From the NCBI GenBank assembly GCA_023701435.1, contig JAMPXB010000006.1, positions 62,001 through 126,000 on the forward strand: a stretch of DNA of 64,000 nt, in the 5' to 3' direction. This stretch comes from Bacteriovoracaceae bacterium. GTDB lineage: Bacteria > Bdellovibrionota > Bacteriovoracia > Bacteriovoracales > Bacteriovoracaceae. A program made the translations under genes and the position numbers. The notes beneath the pieces are model-generated. The model was not told the DNA's origin, made no database searches, and saw nothing but the letters and a program-made list of their open reading frames with translations. Shown piece by piece: positions 34,334 to 43,016 of this stretch (positions are counted from its first letter, which is position 1; the number at the start of each line of letters is the position of its first letter).

Positions 34334-35413
34334 ATGTTTATTTACGATTCAACCACCCTGGCCTTCATTCAAAAATCAGAAACTTTTTTGAGAGAAATTC
34401 TTAAGAAGGCGGGAATCACAGTTCGCAAAAGCCGATTTGAATTCAATCGCTATTTATATCCCATCACAGTGGTGGTCTTTGAAGGAAAGGAATGGGGCCA
34501 CTTCAATGCTCCTTACTTACAAATTGGTCTCAATCGTAAGCTCATTTATCTGGCCAAGGACAGTGTGGTTCGCGATGTTTTAAAACATGAGCTGGCCCAT
34601 TACCTGACCCACATAATGTATAAAGATGTTCGTCCCCATGGAACAGAATTTAAGGAAGTGTGTCACCGTTTCGGCTTCCCGGAAGATGTCGCCCAGGCCA
34701 CCATGAATCTGGATGAAAGTAACCTTTCTAAGGAAGGTGATCTTAATTCAGAAAGAATTTTGGAGAAGGTCAAAAAACTCTTGATGCTGGCCCAAAGTTC
34801 CAATTCCCATGAAGCTGAACTGGCCACTATTAAGGCCAATGAACTCCTCTTGCGCCACAACCTTGATTATCTGAGCGACAAAGAAGAGCCCATCTATATG
34901 GACCGTTTTCTTATTCGTAAAAGAAAAGATACCAAGATTACGGCGATCTATTCCATCTTAAAGCACTTCATCGTACGGCCCGTTATCAGCCAGGGTAAAA
35001 ACTCCTGCTGCCTGGAAGTCTCCGGCTCCCTCACCAATGTAAAGCTTGCGGGTTATGTGGCGAATTTTCTTGATCAGGAACTCGATCACCTGTGGGAAGA
35101 ATCTCGCAAAGAGCACGGTCTTAGCGGACTGCAGGCCAAGAACTCTTTTTTTCTGGGTGTCGCCGAAGGCTTTAACGAAAAAATGAAGAAGTCTAAAATG
35201 AGCTACAGTGAAGCTGACAAGAAGGCGCTCATTGTGGTGGAAAAGAAGCTCGATTTTGATACTCAAATGATCTATAAGCGCCTCAGTTTTACCCGCTCCG
35301 GTCACCAGAGTGATTACAATGCTAATTTGGTTGGTCATGGCAAAGGTCTCTCCCTTACTATTCGCAATGCTGTAGAGGGCAAAGGGAAGAATCTTTACCT
35401 GACGGAGCGATAG
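34334..35413 (+). CDS. SprT-like zinc metalloprotein with DUF2786/DUF7168-type domain
   Basis: A 359-residue protein. The N-terminal part has the HExxH zinc motif in DVLKHELAHYLTH with a downstream HG-TEFKEVCHRFGFP, the SprT layout. The middle (KVKKLLMLAQSSNSHEAELATIKANELLLRHNL) is a DUF2786 signature, and the C-terminal part is the DUF7168-like region. SprT proteins are linked to DNA-protein crosslink repair or metalloprotease function. AGGA precedes the ATG. A decayed thioesterase fragment follows. Confidence 0.85.
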   Translation: MFIYDSTTLAFIQKSETFLREILKKAGITVRKSRFEFNRYLYPITVVVFEGKEWGHFNAPYLQIGLNRKLIYLAKDSVVRDVLKHELAHYLTHIMYKDVRPHGTEFKEVCHRFGFPEDVAQATMNLDESNLSKEGDLNSERILEKVKKLLMLAQSSNSHEAELATIKANELLLRHNLDYLSDKEEPIYMDRFLIRKRKDTKITAIYSILKHFIVRPVISQGKNSCCLEVSGSLTNVKLAGYVANFLDQELDHLWEESRKEHGLSGLQAKNSFFLGVAEGFNEKMKKSKMSYSEADKKALIVVEKKLDFDTQMIYKRLSFTRSGHQSDYNANLVGHGKGLSLTIRNAVEGKGKNLYLTER

Positions 35414-35428
35414 GCGTAAGCTTAATTT

Positions 35429-35575
35429 ATGAAAAATTTTGTCGAGATTTTTAAGGCCATTAATAAATACGATCTTGATAATGCACTTACCTTTGAAATT
35501 TTTTCGCCTGGACTGATCACCTACAAGATGACCATTCAGGACAAACACCTGAGCTCCCCTAACATTGCCCATTAA
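35429..35575 (+). pseudogene. Remnant of a PaaI-type hotdog thioesterase (N-terminal 48 aa)
   Basis: A 48-codon frame whose product matches the N-terminal strand-helix of PaaI/YiiD-type thioesterases, including FEIFSPGLITYKMTI and HLSSPNIAH. In intact proteins HLSSPG.AHGG is followed by the catalytic hotdog helix. Here a stop directly follows IAH and nothing downstream continues the fold, so the gene has lost its 3' part. There is no Shine-Dalgarno. It lies in the 194-bp gap between the SprT-like and DUF423 genes. Confidence 0.55.
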
Positions 35576-35607
35576 CACCTACCCATTTTCAAAAAAGGAC
35601 TTCCTCC

Positions 35608-35994
35608 ATGACTTTACATCCGCTGGCCAAGAGAGCTTTTATTATTGGAACTGCCCTACTCGCTTTAGGGGTACTGATCGGTGCCTTTGGCGCTCATGGG
35701 CTGAAGAACATGGTGGAGGCAGAAAAGCTCGTAACCTTTGAAACTGGTGTTCGCTATCACTTCTATCACGCTTTCGGTATTTTGATTGTGGGAATTCTGC
35801 AGCAGCTTTTTCAAAGCGTGCGCTTGAGCGCTTCCCTCTTTTCTTTTCTGGTGGGAACACTGCTCTTCTCGTTTAACTGCTACTTGTACGTCATTACCGG
35901 CATTAAAACTTTTGCCATGATCGTTCCCATTGGTGGAGTGCTGTTTGTTATAGGATGGGTCGCGCTGATGCTTAAGATGATTAAGTTAAAATAG
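35608..35994 (+). CDS. DUF423 membrane protein
   Basis: A 128-residue, four-TM protein of the DUF423 family: GAFGAHGL, FETGVRYHFYHAFG, and a final TM pair with the GIKTFAMIVPIGG segment. Function is unknown throughout the family. The length is typical. The 3' end overlaps the convergent 35986 gene by 9 bp. Confidence 0.9.
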   Translation: MTLHPLAKRAFIIGTALLALGVLIGAFGAHGLKNMVEAEKLVTFETGVRYHFYHAFGILIVGILQQLFQSVRLSASLFSFLVGTLLFSFNCYLYVITGIKTFAMIVPIGGVLFVIGWVALMLKMIKLK

Positions 35995-37125
35995 GCCAAA
36001 GCCGCAGTTCTTTTTAAGATAGACATCAAATTCCTGATCGGTAGGAAATTTAAATTCAATGGGACTCACATCCAGAGGTTCCCAGAAGTCTGTTTTAGGA
36101 CGACGGCAACGCTGGCCACTCTGACCATGAATGATAAGAACATCGACCGACCCTTTAAGTCCGTACTCCATGTCTATTTTGTTATTTTCATACTGGCCCA
36201 GCTGAGGCGATTGCCCACGGGCGTTCGCTCTTAGAACCACACCCTTGCCCTGATACTTTAGATCCGCGTATTGTCGCTTCTGGCGATCACGGCTTACATC
36301 CACCGGACCTTCAGTAAAAACGCCGCCCACTATTTCTTTGGAGTCTTTTTGAAAGATGATTTTTTCCCCGTTGGGAAGAGTCACATCAATAGTTCCAGTG
36401 AGCTGCTCCACGATAGGAAGATTCTTTCTGGGAAAGAACATAAAAAGTGAATGCATGGTATGGGAGACAGTGGCGTTGGGCGCATCATCGATTTCCAGGG
36501 CAATGTTTTGTCTCGCCTGTTCCAGATAATCAAAATGAAATACCCGTTGAGAATCGCGGTTACGGGCAGCATCGACGATGCGGTTATCTCCCATATTCTC
36601 TAAGCTAAAACCTTCTGTCGCTGTTTCAGGAAAAGCACTTCCCCGGCTGATGGAAATTTCTCCCTGACTGCGGGACTGTGAGTATTCATGATTAAGTGGC
36701 AGTACACTGTCCTTTAAAGGAGCGATCGTTGTTTTAAGAACGAGCTCTTTGGACATAACTTTTTCCTGCCAATCCACCAACATCCGAATATTTTTGCTCT
36801 TTGGGTGCGGAAGAATCTCGGCCTTATAGACACCCTTTTTTACCACGAAAGGCTTGGCCTCAATGTCTTCACTGCTCGACAACGTCAGATCCATAGGATC
36901 AACACCGGTCAGAAGCATCCCCTGTTCATCATAAAGCTTTACGATGAGAAAAGTAGAATCCAGGCCACTGGCAAAAAGCTTGTCACTGGTGAACTCTCCT
37001 TCAATCTTATCCACAGAAATATCTTCACGAGTAAGACTCGCGAGATAACGCTTTGAAGACGAGTATTTGTACTTCAAAGGGGCCTGAGAACAACTGATAA
37101 GGATCATTAAAAGCAATAAGCGCAT
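35986..37125 (-). CDS. Lipoprotein of unknown function
   Basis: A 379-residue protein with a lipobox LISC near residue 12, so the mature lipoprotein begins soon after. The rest is beta-rich, with two Cys near the C-terminus (QRCRRPKTD and KKNCGFG). No known domain recognised; the sandwich-like pattern suggests a periplasmic beta protein. It overlaps the DUF423 gene convergently by 9 bp and is followed upstream by queE on the same strand after 42 bp. Confidence 0.75.
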   Translation of the reverse strand: MRLLLLMILISCSQAPLKYKYSSSKRYLASLTREDISVDKIEGEFTSDKLFASGLDSTFLIVKLYDEQGMLLTGVDPMDLTLSSSEDIEAKPFVVKKGVYKAEILPHPKSKNIRMLVDWQEKVMSKELVLKTTIAPLKDSVLPLNHEYSQSRSQGEISISRGSAFPETATEGFSLENMGDNRIVDAARNRDSQRVFHFDYLEQARQNIALEIDDAPNATVSHTMHSLFMFFPRKNLPIVEQLTGTIDVTLPNGEKIIFQKDSKEIVGGVFTEGPVDVSRDRQKRQYADLKYQGKGVVLRANARGQSPQLGQYENNKIDMEYGLKGSVDVLIIHGQSGQRCRRPKTDFWEPLDVSPIEFKFPTDQEFDVYLKKNCGFGLF

Positions 37126-37167
37126 GGAGCACTTATCGGTAAGTCCCGGGGGAAGATGAATATGTGA

Positions 37168-37869
37168 TTAAACAGATTTGACGTCGGGCCCGTAGACCCA
37201 TTTGTGCTGCTGACCGATGACCCGAAATGGCAGTCCAAACTTCTCATTTAACTGCACAACTAGTTGAAATCTGTTCATTGGAAAGGCTTCGCCTGGTTCA
37301 AAACAAGGAGTCAGGCACCAGGGAACTTGGTTATCATTCGCGGCCTTAACAAAATGAAAAGCATCGTAGGCCGCCTCAAAATCTTTTTTATCCGCCACCA
37401 CGGCCTTAATTTGCGCCTTGTGAGCGTAATCCTGAATGAACTTTAAAAGAAGTTCCTTGGAGGTGCGCACCTGAGTAGAGGGCGTTTTTACATCGTAAGA
37501 AATAAAGTCCACTTGATCGAAAACTTCTTTCACCACACGGGTGCCCGCTGCTTCGATATTGATGAAGTAACCTCTGGCCTTAAGTTCCTTAATTAAATCA
37601 AGGAGCGAAGGAATGTGAGAAGGATGAAGAGGATCACCGCCAGTGATCGAAACGCGCTTAATAATATTTTGCGAAAGAGTTTCCACCTGCTCCATCACTT
37701 CATCCAAAGATTTAGTGTAGGAAGGATCAAACTCCCAACTCTCTTTCGTGTCACAATTCACACAGCCAATGTGGCAGCCTTGAAAGCGCACGAAGATTTG
37801 CGGAATGCCGATGTGGATTCCTTCGCCTTCAGTGGCCCGGTAGATGGAATTGATTAAGAGTGTTGTCAT
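37168..37869 (-). CDS. queE: 7-carboxy-7-deazaguanine synthase (QueE)
   Basis: A 233-residue radical SAM enzyme. The CxxxCxxC cluster motif is CHIGCVNC, preceded by ATEGEGIHIGIPQIFVRF. GGDPLHP and a C-terminal KWVYGPDV follow. It converts 6-carboxytetrahydropterin to CDG on the way to preQ0/queuosine; Tgt of the same pathway is encoded at 48277. The ATG at 37869 is chosen because the family starts here and an extended -10 lies just upstream. The longer frame to 37920 has no Shine-Dalgarno. Confidence 0.93.
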   Translation of the reverse strand: MTTLLINSIYRATEGEGIHIGIPQIFVRFQGCHIGCVNCDTKESWEFDPSYTKSLDEVMEQVETLSQNIIKRVSITGGDPLHPSHIPSLLDLIKELKARGYFINIEAAGTRVVKEVFDQVDFISYDVKTPSTQVRTSKELLLKFIQDYAHKAQIKAVVADKKDFEAAYDAFHFVKAANDNQVPWCLTPCFEPGEAFPMNRFQLVVQLNEKFGLPFRVIGQQHKWVYGPDVKSV

Positions 37870-37877
37870 GGGCGGCG

Positions 37878-37906
37878 AGTATAACATGCTGGGAAGAGAG
37901 TGAAAA
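37878..37906 (-). promoter_or_regulatory. Promoter of queE, leaderless arrangement
   Basis: TTTTCA-N17-TATACT on the minus strand, with TG one base before the -10, and 8 nt between the -10 and the ATG. No preQ1 riboswitch sequence seen. Confidence 0.55.
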
Positions 37907-38000
37907 CCATTGAGTTTCAACGACTTAAACCAAGAGTAAAATTTACAAAAACTCCTAATAAGTAAGGGATTTTCTTAGAATTGTTTACTAGGATTAGTCC

Positions 38001-38882
38001 ATGAAATCTAAAGCTTTTTTAGCGAGTATCGCCTTATTAACTCTTTTGGTTAGTTGTGGTGATGAACTCAGTTCTAATCATAAACAAGGCACGCCCGTGA
38101 GTGATCGGCCCTCCATTGAAACTGGTGAAACAGTGGCAGTGGCTTCTTATCTGCACAGGGAAAGAGGGGCCGCCGTTTTAACCTCCTTCGAGGAAATTGC
38201 TCAGATTATTTCCAATGATCTGCCTACCGCTTCTTACCGCACGATTCCCTTGATGGAAAAAGACGATGAAGGCTCGGCGGTCAATGTCACCACCCGCGGA
38301 AATTTAGGCAGACCCGATATCGCCTGCGGCCTAGGCCCGGACTTTGCCGGCATCGATTCCCGCATCAATGACTGCTTTCAAAAAAATGCTGAAAAGTCCC
38401 AATGGGAAGGCTTCCGTTATGGGGCAAGCGGCGAGAGCACCTGGAAACTAGTCAGCCGTTCCGAGAGTGGAACTGAGATCTGGCTCGATAACCGCACCGG
38501 AATGGTGTGGTCAGATATTGTGGCCACCGCCAATTGGTGTAAGGCCTCCGGCAATGATGATCTTCCTGCCGGCACCACCACTATCAATTGCAATGATTTA
38601 ATGGCGCAGACCAGAACCTGTCAGGATCTTTTCATCGAGGGCATGGGTTCAGTTATCATCTGGCGCCTTCCTACCAGAGGAGATTTTCTACAGGCCGATC
38701 TCGATGGCTCACGCTTTGTCTTGAAGCCGGAAAATGCTTCGGGCCTTTGGACGGCCACCATGAGAGCAGCTTCCACAGGACGCTCTGAGGCCTGGATTTA
38801 TAACTCCATCGACGGTACACTGACTGCTGGAAATTTAACTACTGAGCGCCAGGTAAGATGCATCGGCGCCCCCATTCGCTAA
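38001..38882 (+). CDS. Lipoprotein with DUF1566 (Lcl-type) C-terminal domain
   Basis: A 293-residue protein with lipobox LLVSC. The DUF1566 signature is clear: WLDNRTGMVWSDI, a downstream Trp-Cys, WRLPTRGDFLQ, LWTATM and a final VRCIG. The domain occurs in bacterial surface proteins of the Lcl type. AGGA lies seven bases before the ATG. The stop overlaps the next ATG as TAATG, so it heads a three-gene coupled group. Confidence 0.85.
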   Translation: MKSKAFLASIALLTLLVSCGDELSSNHKQGTPVSDRPSIETGETVAVASYLHRERGAAVLTSFEEIAQIISNDLPTASYRTIPLMEKDDEGSAVNVTTRGNLGRPDIACGLGPDFAGIDSRINDCFQKNAEKSQWEGFRYGASGESTWKLVSRSESGTEIWLDNRTGMVWSDIVATANWCKASGNDDLPAGTTTINCNDLMAQTRTCQDLFIEGMGSVIIWRLPTRGDFLQADLDGSRFVLKPENASGLWTATMRAASTGRSEAWIYNSIDGTLTAGNLTTERQVRCIGAPIR

Positions 38883-39430
38883 TGGATATTCAAACTACTT
38901 ATCAAAAAATTCTTTCACAACTTGAACAGGGCCACCGCGCCTTGGTTCGTTTTTCAAACGATGAATTAGAAGAATTAAACCAATTGCTACCCAAAGTTCT
39001 GGAGCAACAAGACTGGCAACAAATGGAAGCCCTCTTGTGTATCATTGAACATTCTGCCGGCCTTTATGGGAAATTTGAAAAAAATATTCTCAAAGTCATG
39101 GACTCGGCCATTCCCGATTCTTTAATTGTCTTCGCCATGAATTGTGCCCGAAAACACATCATAGATGCCCGTTTTCAGAGAGGCCAGCGCCTGGATTACG
39201 ATTTTTTGGAACTCTTAAAGAAGCTTCTGTTCCACTCCAATCCCGAAGTTGTTGAGTGGACTCTGCGGTTGATTGAGTCTTGTGGAAATCAAGGTGTATA
39301 TTTTTTAAAGGAATTTGATAAAATTAAACCACCCCCTTGGAAATGGTTTAATGCTCACCAAAGGGCCGTGCGTGAAATTATCACGCTCCTCGAAAGAAGA
39401 TGGAGCCCCTTTGAAAAACCCAAGTCTTGA
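38882..39430 (+). CDS. HEAT-like hypothetical protein
   Basis: A 182-residue all-helical soluble protein with regular 30-40-residue helical pairs (LEQQDWQQMEALLCIIEHSA, NPEVVEWTLRLIESCG), suggestive of an armadillo/HEAT-like solenoid. The ATG overlaps the upstream lipoprotein stop (TAATG). Its 3' end overlaps the next gene by 20 bp. No catalytic motif; probably a binding protein. Not assigned to a family. Confidence 0.7.
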   Translation: MDIQTTYQKILSQLEQGHRALVRFSNDELEELNQLLPKVLEQQDWQQMEALLCIIEHSAGLYGKFEKNILKVMDSAIPDSLIVFAMNCARKHIIDARFQRGQRLDYDFLELLKKLLFHSNPEVVEWTLRLIESCGNQGVYFLKEFDKIKPPPWKWFNAHQRAVREIITLLERRWSPFEKPKS

Positions 39431-39752
39431 TCCTAACCAGGCCCTGGAAATCATCCGTGAAATAGAAAATATGGCGGGTCAGCCGAATTTTGACCTCATT
39501 CAAAGAGAAGACATTAAAGTTCAAATCAGAGTGAATGAAGAAGTGGCCCCGGCCAAATTCCGTCCGGATCCGCTCATCCCCGGCGGTTATATTGCCAACT
39601 CCTTAACAATTAGGGCCATGCGTCCGGACATCTTTGTCCTGGGAGACTCCCTGGATGATTTGTCGGCCCCTTATCAATGTGCCTGCGGGCAAGAGCTCGA
39701 TGTCCAGTTCTGGAAAATTTGCCCATATTGTGCAAGGGGAATTAAACCCTGA
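39411..39752 (+). CDS. Small zinc-ribbon protein, TTG start
   Basis: A 113-residue protein. TTG 39411 has GGAG six bases upstream and is preferred over the longer frame, which lies wholly inside the previous gene. A helical N-terminal segment is followed by a beta-rich stretch and a C-terminal zinc ribbon (CACGQE...CPYC). It overlaps the preceding gene by 20 bp in another frame. Function unknown; the ribbon suggests a nucleic-acid or protein-binding accessory. Confidence 0.65.
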   Translation: MKNPSLDPNQALEIIREIENMAGQPNFDLIQREDIKVQIRVNEEVAPAKFRPDPLIPGGYIANSLTIRAMRPDIFVLGDSLDDLSAPYQCACGQELDVQFWKICPYCARGIKP

Positions 39753-39756
39753 CCTT

Positions 39757-39785
39757 TTGACTCTCCAAGAAAAAAAGTCCACAAT
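39757..39785 (+). promoter_or_regulatory. Promoter of the 39792 gene, leaderless arrangement
   Basis: TTGACT-N17-CACAAT, 6 nt from the ATG. It lies just after the previous gene's stop. No Shine-Dalgarno. Confidence 0.6.
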
Positions 39786-39791
39786 TACATC

Positions 39792-40820
39792 ATGCTTATA
39801 GTTCAAAAATTTCATTCGATTCATGAAATTGATCCGGAATTCATTCCGAATATAGAAGTCTTATTACAGGAAGATGTGGCGAGCTTCGCCACTCTCGTTC
39901 AGCGCCATGATGGGGCCCCTGAGGGTAATGTCTTCACCTACTTCCTGTTTTTTGGACCCACTCAAAATGCTCCCATTGGTTTTGCCCAACTGTGCCTGAA
40001 ACCAGTGCCGGCCCATGATCTTCTGCCTTGGCACAAGCGTCTGGCCTTCTGGGATAAATCTCATCAGCACTGGAAACAAGTCACGTGGGAAATTGGTGAC
40101 GGCAGTTCAGGGATGTGTGTTTTCGATCCTCGCTTTGCACGCTCTGGAAGAGACAAGATTCAGGAACTGATTAAAGAGTATGAGGCCCGTCCTGATGTGG
40201 TGGGTGAAGAGCTCTATTGCATTAAGGGGCTGCAGGATTTTCATTTATCAATGACTAATGAGATTAAGTGGTCCAAGGAGATCTTCGTCCTTGAACCTCT
40301 TTCCAAAGCCTTTAAAAATTATCAGGACTATCTGGGAAGCCTCGTTCCTGATGTACGAAAACAAATCAAAGAGAGCTGGAAAGAGCTTCATAAGAACAGT
40401 GAAATTGAACTCGGTGACTACCCTTCACCACTTGATACACCAAAAACTCTTCCTATCCCGGCGGAGCAGCTTGAAGTGTGGGCCAAATGGGGAGCTCAAG
40501 TTTTGACCTTTGAAAAAGACCTGCAAGTTCTCGGCTGCCTTTTAGTTTTAAAAGGCAAAAACGGAAACATCTTTTTTGAGCCCTTCCCCTTTGAACCGGA
40601 AGGCGAGGTGCTGGTGGATGATGAGCTTTATACTCAATATGCCCTGTTAAAGTTTTTTGAAATGCCGGATGCCCGCAAGTGTCATCTGATGAAATTTGGA
40701 TCGAAGCTCGTGTTCGAAGAAAGAGAAGATCTTAAATTCTTCCAGTCACAGGGCTTTCAATTAAAAACAGTGGTAAGACAATTTCAATCCCGTCTTAAAG
40801 AACTAGAACAACCGCTATGA
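39792..40820 (+). CDS. Hypothetical protein co-encoded with a globin-like protein
   Basis: A 342-residue soluble protein, not recognised. Parts resemble acyltransferase-like strands (PIGFAQLCLKPV) and the C-terminal half has a duplicated flavour (GCLLVLKGKNGNIFFEP), which could be a divergent GNAT-like fold, but the CoA loop is not evident. The ATG at 40817 of the globin-like gene overlaps the stop (ATGA). Expression is probably from a leaderless transcript. Confidence 0.65.
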   Translation: MLIVQKFHSIHEIDPEFIPNIEVLLQEDVASFATLVQRHDGAPEGNVFTYFLFFGPTQNAPIGFAQLCLKPVPAHDLLPWHKRLAFWDKSHQHWKQVTWEIGDGSSGMCVFDPRFARSGRDKIQELIKEYEARPDVVGEELYCIKGLQDFHLSMTNEIKWSKEIFVLEPLSKAFKNYQDYLGSLVPDVRKQIKESWKELHKNSEIELGDYPSPLDTPKTLPIPAEQLEVWAKWGAQVLTFEKDLQVLGCLLVLKGKNGNIFFEPFPFEPEGEVLVDDELYTQYALLKFFEMPDARKCHLMKFGSKLVFEEREDLKFFQSQGFQLKTVVRQFQSRLKELEQPL

Positions 40821-41185
40821 CTGAAAGTGAATGGATCTTCAATGTTGTCGATTCCTTCTATCAGAAGGCCAAAGTCGACGTTCTAATCGGTTACCATTTT
40901 TGGATCATCAACGATTTTGACACCCACATTCCAAGAATCGCTTCCTTCTGGGAGATACAACTTCTGGGCACTTCCTCAAGGTCACTTGAGAAACCATTCA
41001 ATGTGGTGGGACTTCATCTTCCCATGGGGATTAAGCGTGGGGAACTGGGACGATGGCTCGTGCTCTTTCGACAGTCACTACAAAAAGAGACACAAAAGCA
41101 TCCAGAGATGGAAAAGCTGGCAGTTTTATGGGACGAGAGACTGACGTTTTTTGAAGGCGTTTTTCTAAGGTTTCTTGGCCTGTAG
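40817..41185 (+). CDS. Truncated haemoglobin-like protein (group III type)
   Basis: A 122-residue protein with the truncated-globin helix pattern: FYQKAKVDVLIGYHF at helix A/B with the B10-type aromatic, then HIPRIASFWEIQLLG, then GLHLPMGIKRGELGRWLVLF. The His in LHLP sits where the proximal haem ligand lies. Group III globins bind O2/NO. The start overlaps the preceding stop. Its 3' end overlaps the convergent lipoprotein gene by 21 bp. The assignment rests on pattern, not a search. Confidence 0.65.
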   Translation: MTESEWIFNVVDSFYQKAKVDVLIGYHFWIINDFDTHIPRIASFWEIQLLGTSSRSLEKPFNVVGLHLPMGIKRGELGRWLVLFRQSLQKETQKHPEMEKLAVLWDERLTFFEGVFLRFLGL

Positions 41186-41545
41186 TATTTCCACAACAAA
41201 CTTTTCCAGTTCCGGCTCTCCGGTCACGTCATCAAAAAGCCAATTTTTAAAATAATATCCACGAAACTTTTTCGCTGCATAAATAGCTTCCGCTTCGGTA
41301 TTAAATTCAACTGCGATCATATCGAGATTTTTCACTCTTACGGTATGACCGGCCAGACAACCTTCGCTATACTCAGAGCAATGAATTCCTTCTGCTAAAT
41401 TTTTGGGAAGGATCACCGTCACGGAGGGCTCAGCATCCTGGGCTTTTTTAAAAAGGGCCTCTTTGCTATACTTGACCTCTTTCGTGCAAGATGCGCCTAG
41501 TATCGACAAAAGTGTCATAAACAGAAGAAATAGATTGGTTCTCAT
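41165..41545 (-). CDS. Lipoprotein of unknown function
   Basis: A 126-residue protein with lipobox LGASC. The mature part has a Cys pair (HCSEYSEGC), possibly a disulfide, and is mixed alpha/beta. No family recognised. It has no Shine-Dalgarno and a promoter-like -10 seven bases before the ATG. It is divergent from the aldehyde dehydrogenase, whose longest frame would run into it, and convergent with the globin-like gene. Confidence 0.75.
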   Translation of the reverse strand: MRTNLFLLFMTLLSILGASCTKEVKYSKEALFKKAQDAEPSVTVILPKNLAEGIHCSEYSEGCLAGHTVRVKNLDMIAVEFNTEAEAIYAAKKFRGYYFKNWLFDDVTGEPELEKFVVEILQAKKP

Positions 41546-41552
41546 AGACTTA

Positions 41553-41580
41553 AGTTTAAACGAATCTCGTCCAAGGACAA
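41553..41580 (-). promoter_or_regulatory. Promoter of the 41165 lipoprotein, leaderless arrangement
   Basis: TTGTCC-N16-TAAACT on the minus strand, 7 nt from the ATG at 41545. It overlaps the Shine-Dalgarno region of the divergent aldehyde dehydrogenase. Confidence 0.4.
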
Positions 41581-41582
41581 GT

Positions 41583-43016
41583 ATGTTTCAATTACCACAA
41601 AGACTTTCACTGACCTTTACCTCATCTGAGGGACCCTTCATCGAGCTCTTTTCTCCCAATGATGGAAAAGTTTTAAGCTCCGTTCAACAGGCCATGGCTG
41701 CAGATATTGATCTCATTTTAAAGACCACCCAAGAAGCGCAAAAAGAGATGGAAGCCTTAAGACCTTTTGAGCGCTCGCGCATTCTGCTTGAGGTGGCCCG
41801 TGAGCTTAAAGGTCAGGTTGATTTTCTGGCCCAGGTCATTGCCAGCGAGGGAGGAAAACCGCTTAAGGACGCCAAGGTCGAAGTCCAGCGGGCGATTGCC
41901 ACCATTGAGCTTTGTGCTGAAGAAACTTTACGCCTAACCGGTGAAGTTATTCCAATGGAGAGAACTCCCGCCGGCAAGGATCATCTGGCATTTACTATGA
42001 AATCCCCCATTGGAGCAGTGCTGGCGATTTCCGCTTTCAATCATCCCTTAAATCTTATCGCTCACCAGGTCGGTTGTGCTATTGCCAGCGGCAACAGTGT
42101 GGTCTTAAAACCGGCTTCCTCCACTCCACTCTCCGCCTATTTTTTATGGGAGGCTTTTCAAAAAGCACAGCTCCCCAAGAATGGTTTACGAGTGGTGAAT
42201 GCGCCAACTGAGCTAGTGGAAAAGCTGGTCGCCTCCAGTGAATTTCACTTCGTCACTTTCATCGGTTCTGCCAAAGTTGGCTGGGAGATGAGACGAAAGA
42301 TTGCCCCGGGAACCAGAATCTCTCTGGAGCATGGCGGACAGGCCGCGGCCATTGTTCGTGAGGACGCTGACCTCGAGCAAGCGGTGACCGCTCTGATCAA
42401 GGGAGCCTTCTATCATGCAGGCCAGGTGTGCATTTCCACTCAAAAGATATTTGTGCAGGAAAAAGTATTTGAAACATTTTTAAAAGAGTTTTCACTTAAG
42501 ACGCAGAAACTAAAAGTGGGGCCCGCCACTCAGGAAGATACCGATGTTGGCCCTCTGATCAGAGCGGGCGAAGTGGTGAGAATTCAAGAATGGATTCAAG
42601 AAGCACTCACTTCTGGAGCAAAACTTGAAATGGGAAATAAGACATCAGGAAATGCTCACCAATACCTCTCACCCACCATTCTTTCACAAGTGCCAAGAGA
42701 GGCCCGTCTCATGAAAGATGAAGTCTTCGGTCCAGTGGTTTGCATTAACTCTTACCAGGAAGAAGAAGAGCTTCTGGACTATTTAAATTCCAATTCCTAT
42801 GTCTTTGAATCGGCACTCTTTACTAAAGACCTTTCCCGCGCTCTGCAAATAGCCAGCTCGATCACCACCATGACATTTGTGATTAACAATCACACCGCCT
42901 TCCGGGTAGACCAAATGCCTTTTGGCGGACATGGCCAGTCAGGTCTGGGCATAGGCGGGGTTAAGTACGCCATGGAAGAAATGACCCGAATGAAACAAGT
43001 CATTATAAAAATCTAG
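41583..43016 (+). CDS. Aldehyde dehydrogenase family protein
   Basis: A 477-residue NAD(P)-dependent enzyme. The ATG at 41583 has AAGGA five bases upstream and is preferred to the longer frame from 41403, which overlaps the opposite-strand lipoprotein. Family features are FNHPLNLIAHQVG, the GSAKVGWEM loop, a catalytic Glu in LEHGGQAAAIV, the catalytic Cys in GQVCIST, and EVFGPVV. The substrate is not decidable. It converges with the epimerase-like gene, 4-bp overlap. Confidence 0.92.
   Translation: MFQLPQRLSLTFTSSEGPFIELFSPNDGKVLSSVQQAMAADIDLILKTTQEAQKEMEALRPFERSRILLEVARELKGQVDFLAQVIASEGGKPLKDAKVEVQRAIATIELCAEETLRLTGEVIPMERTPAGKDHLAFTMKSPIGAVLAISAFNHPLNLIAHQVGCAIASGNSVVLKPASSTPLSAYFLWEAFQKAQLPKNGLRVVNAPTELVEKLVASSEFHFVTFIGSAKVGWEMRRKIAPGTRISLEHGGQAAAIVREDADLEQAVTALIKGAFYHAGQVCISTQKIFVQEKVFETFLKEFSLKTQKLKVGPATQEDTDVGPLIRAGEVVRIQEWIQEALTSGAKLEMGNKTSGNAHQYLSPTILSQVPREARLMKDEVFGPVVCINSYQEEEELLDYLNSNSYVFESALFTKDLSRALQIASSITTMTFVINNHTAFRVDQMPFGGHGQSGLGIGGVKYAMEEMTRMKQVIIKI

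Noticed and set aside
37870-37990. preQ1 riboswitch before queE
   Set aside because: No preQ1-I/II pattern is seen, and the promoter leaves almost no leader.
41403-41582. N-terminal 60-codon extension of the aldehyde dehydrogenase frame
   Set aside because: It runs over the opposite-strand lipoprotein gene, lacks homology to the family, and a good Shine-Dalgarno precedes ATG 41583.
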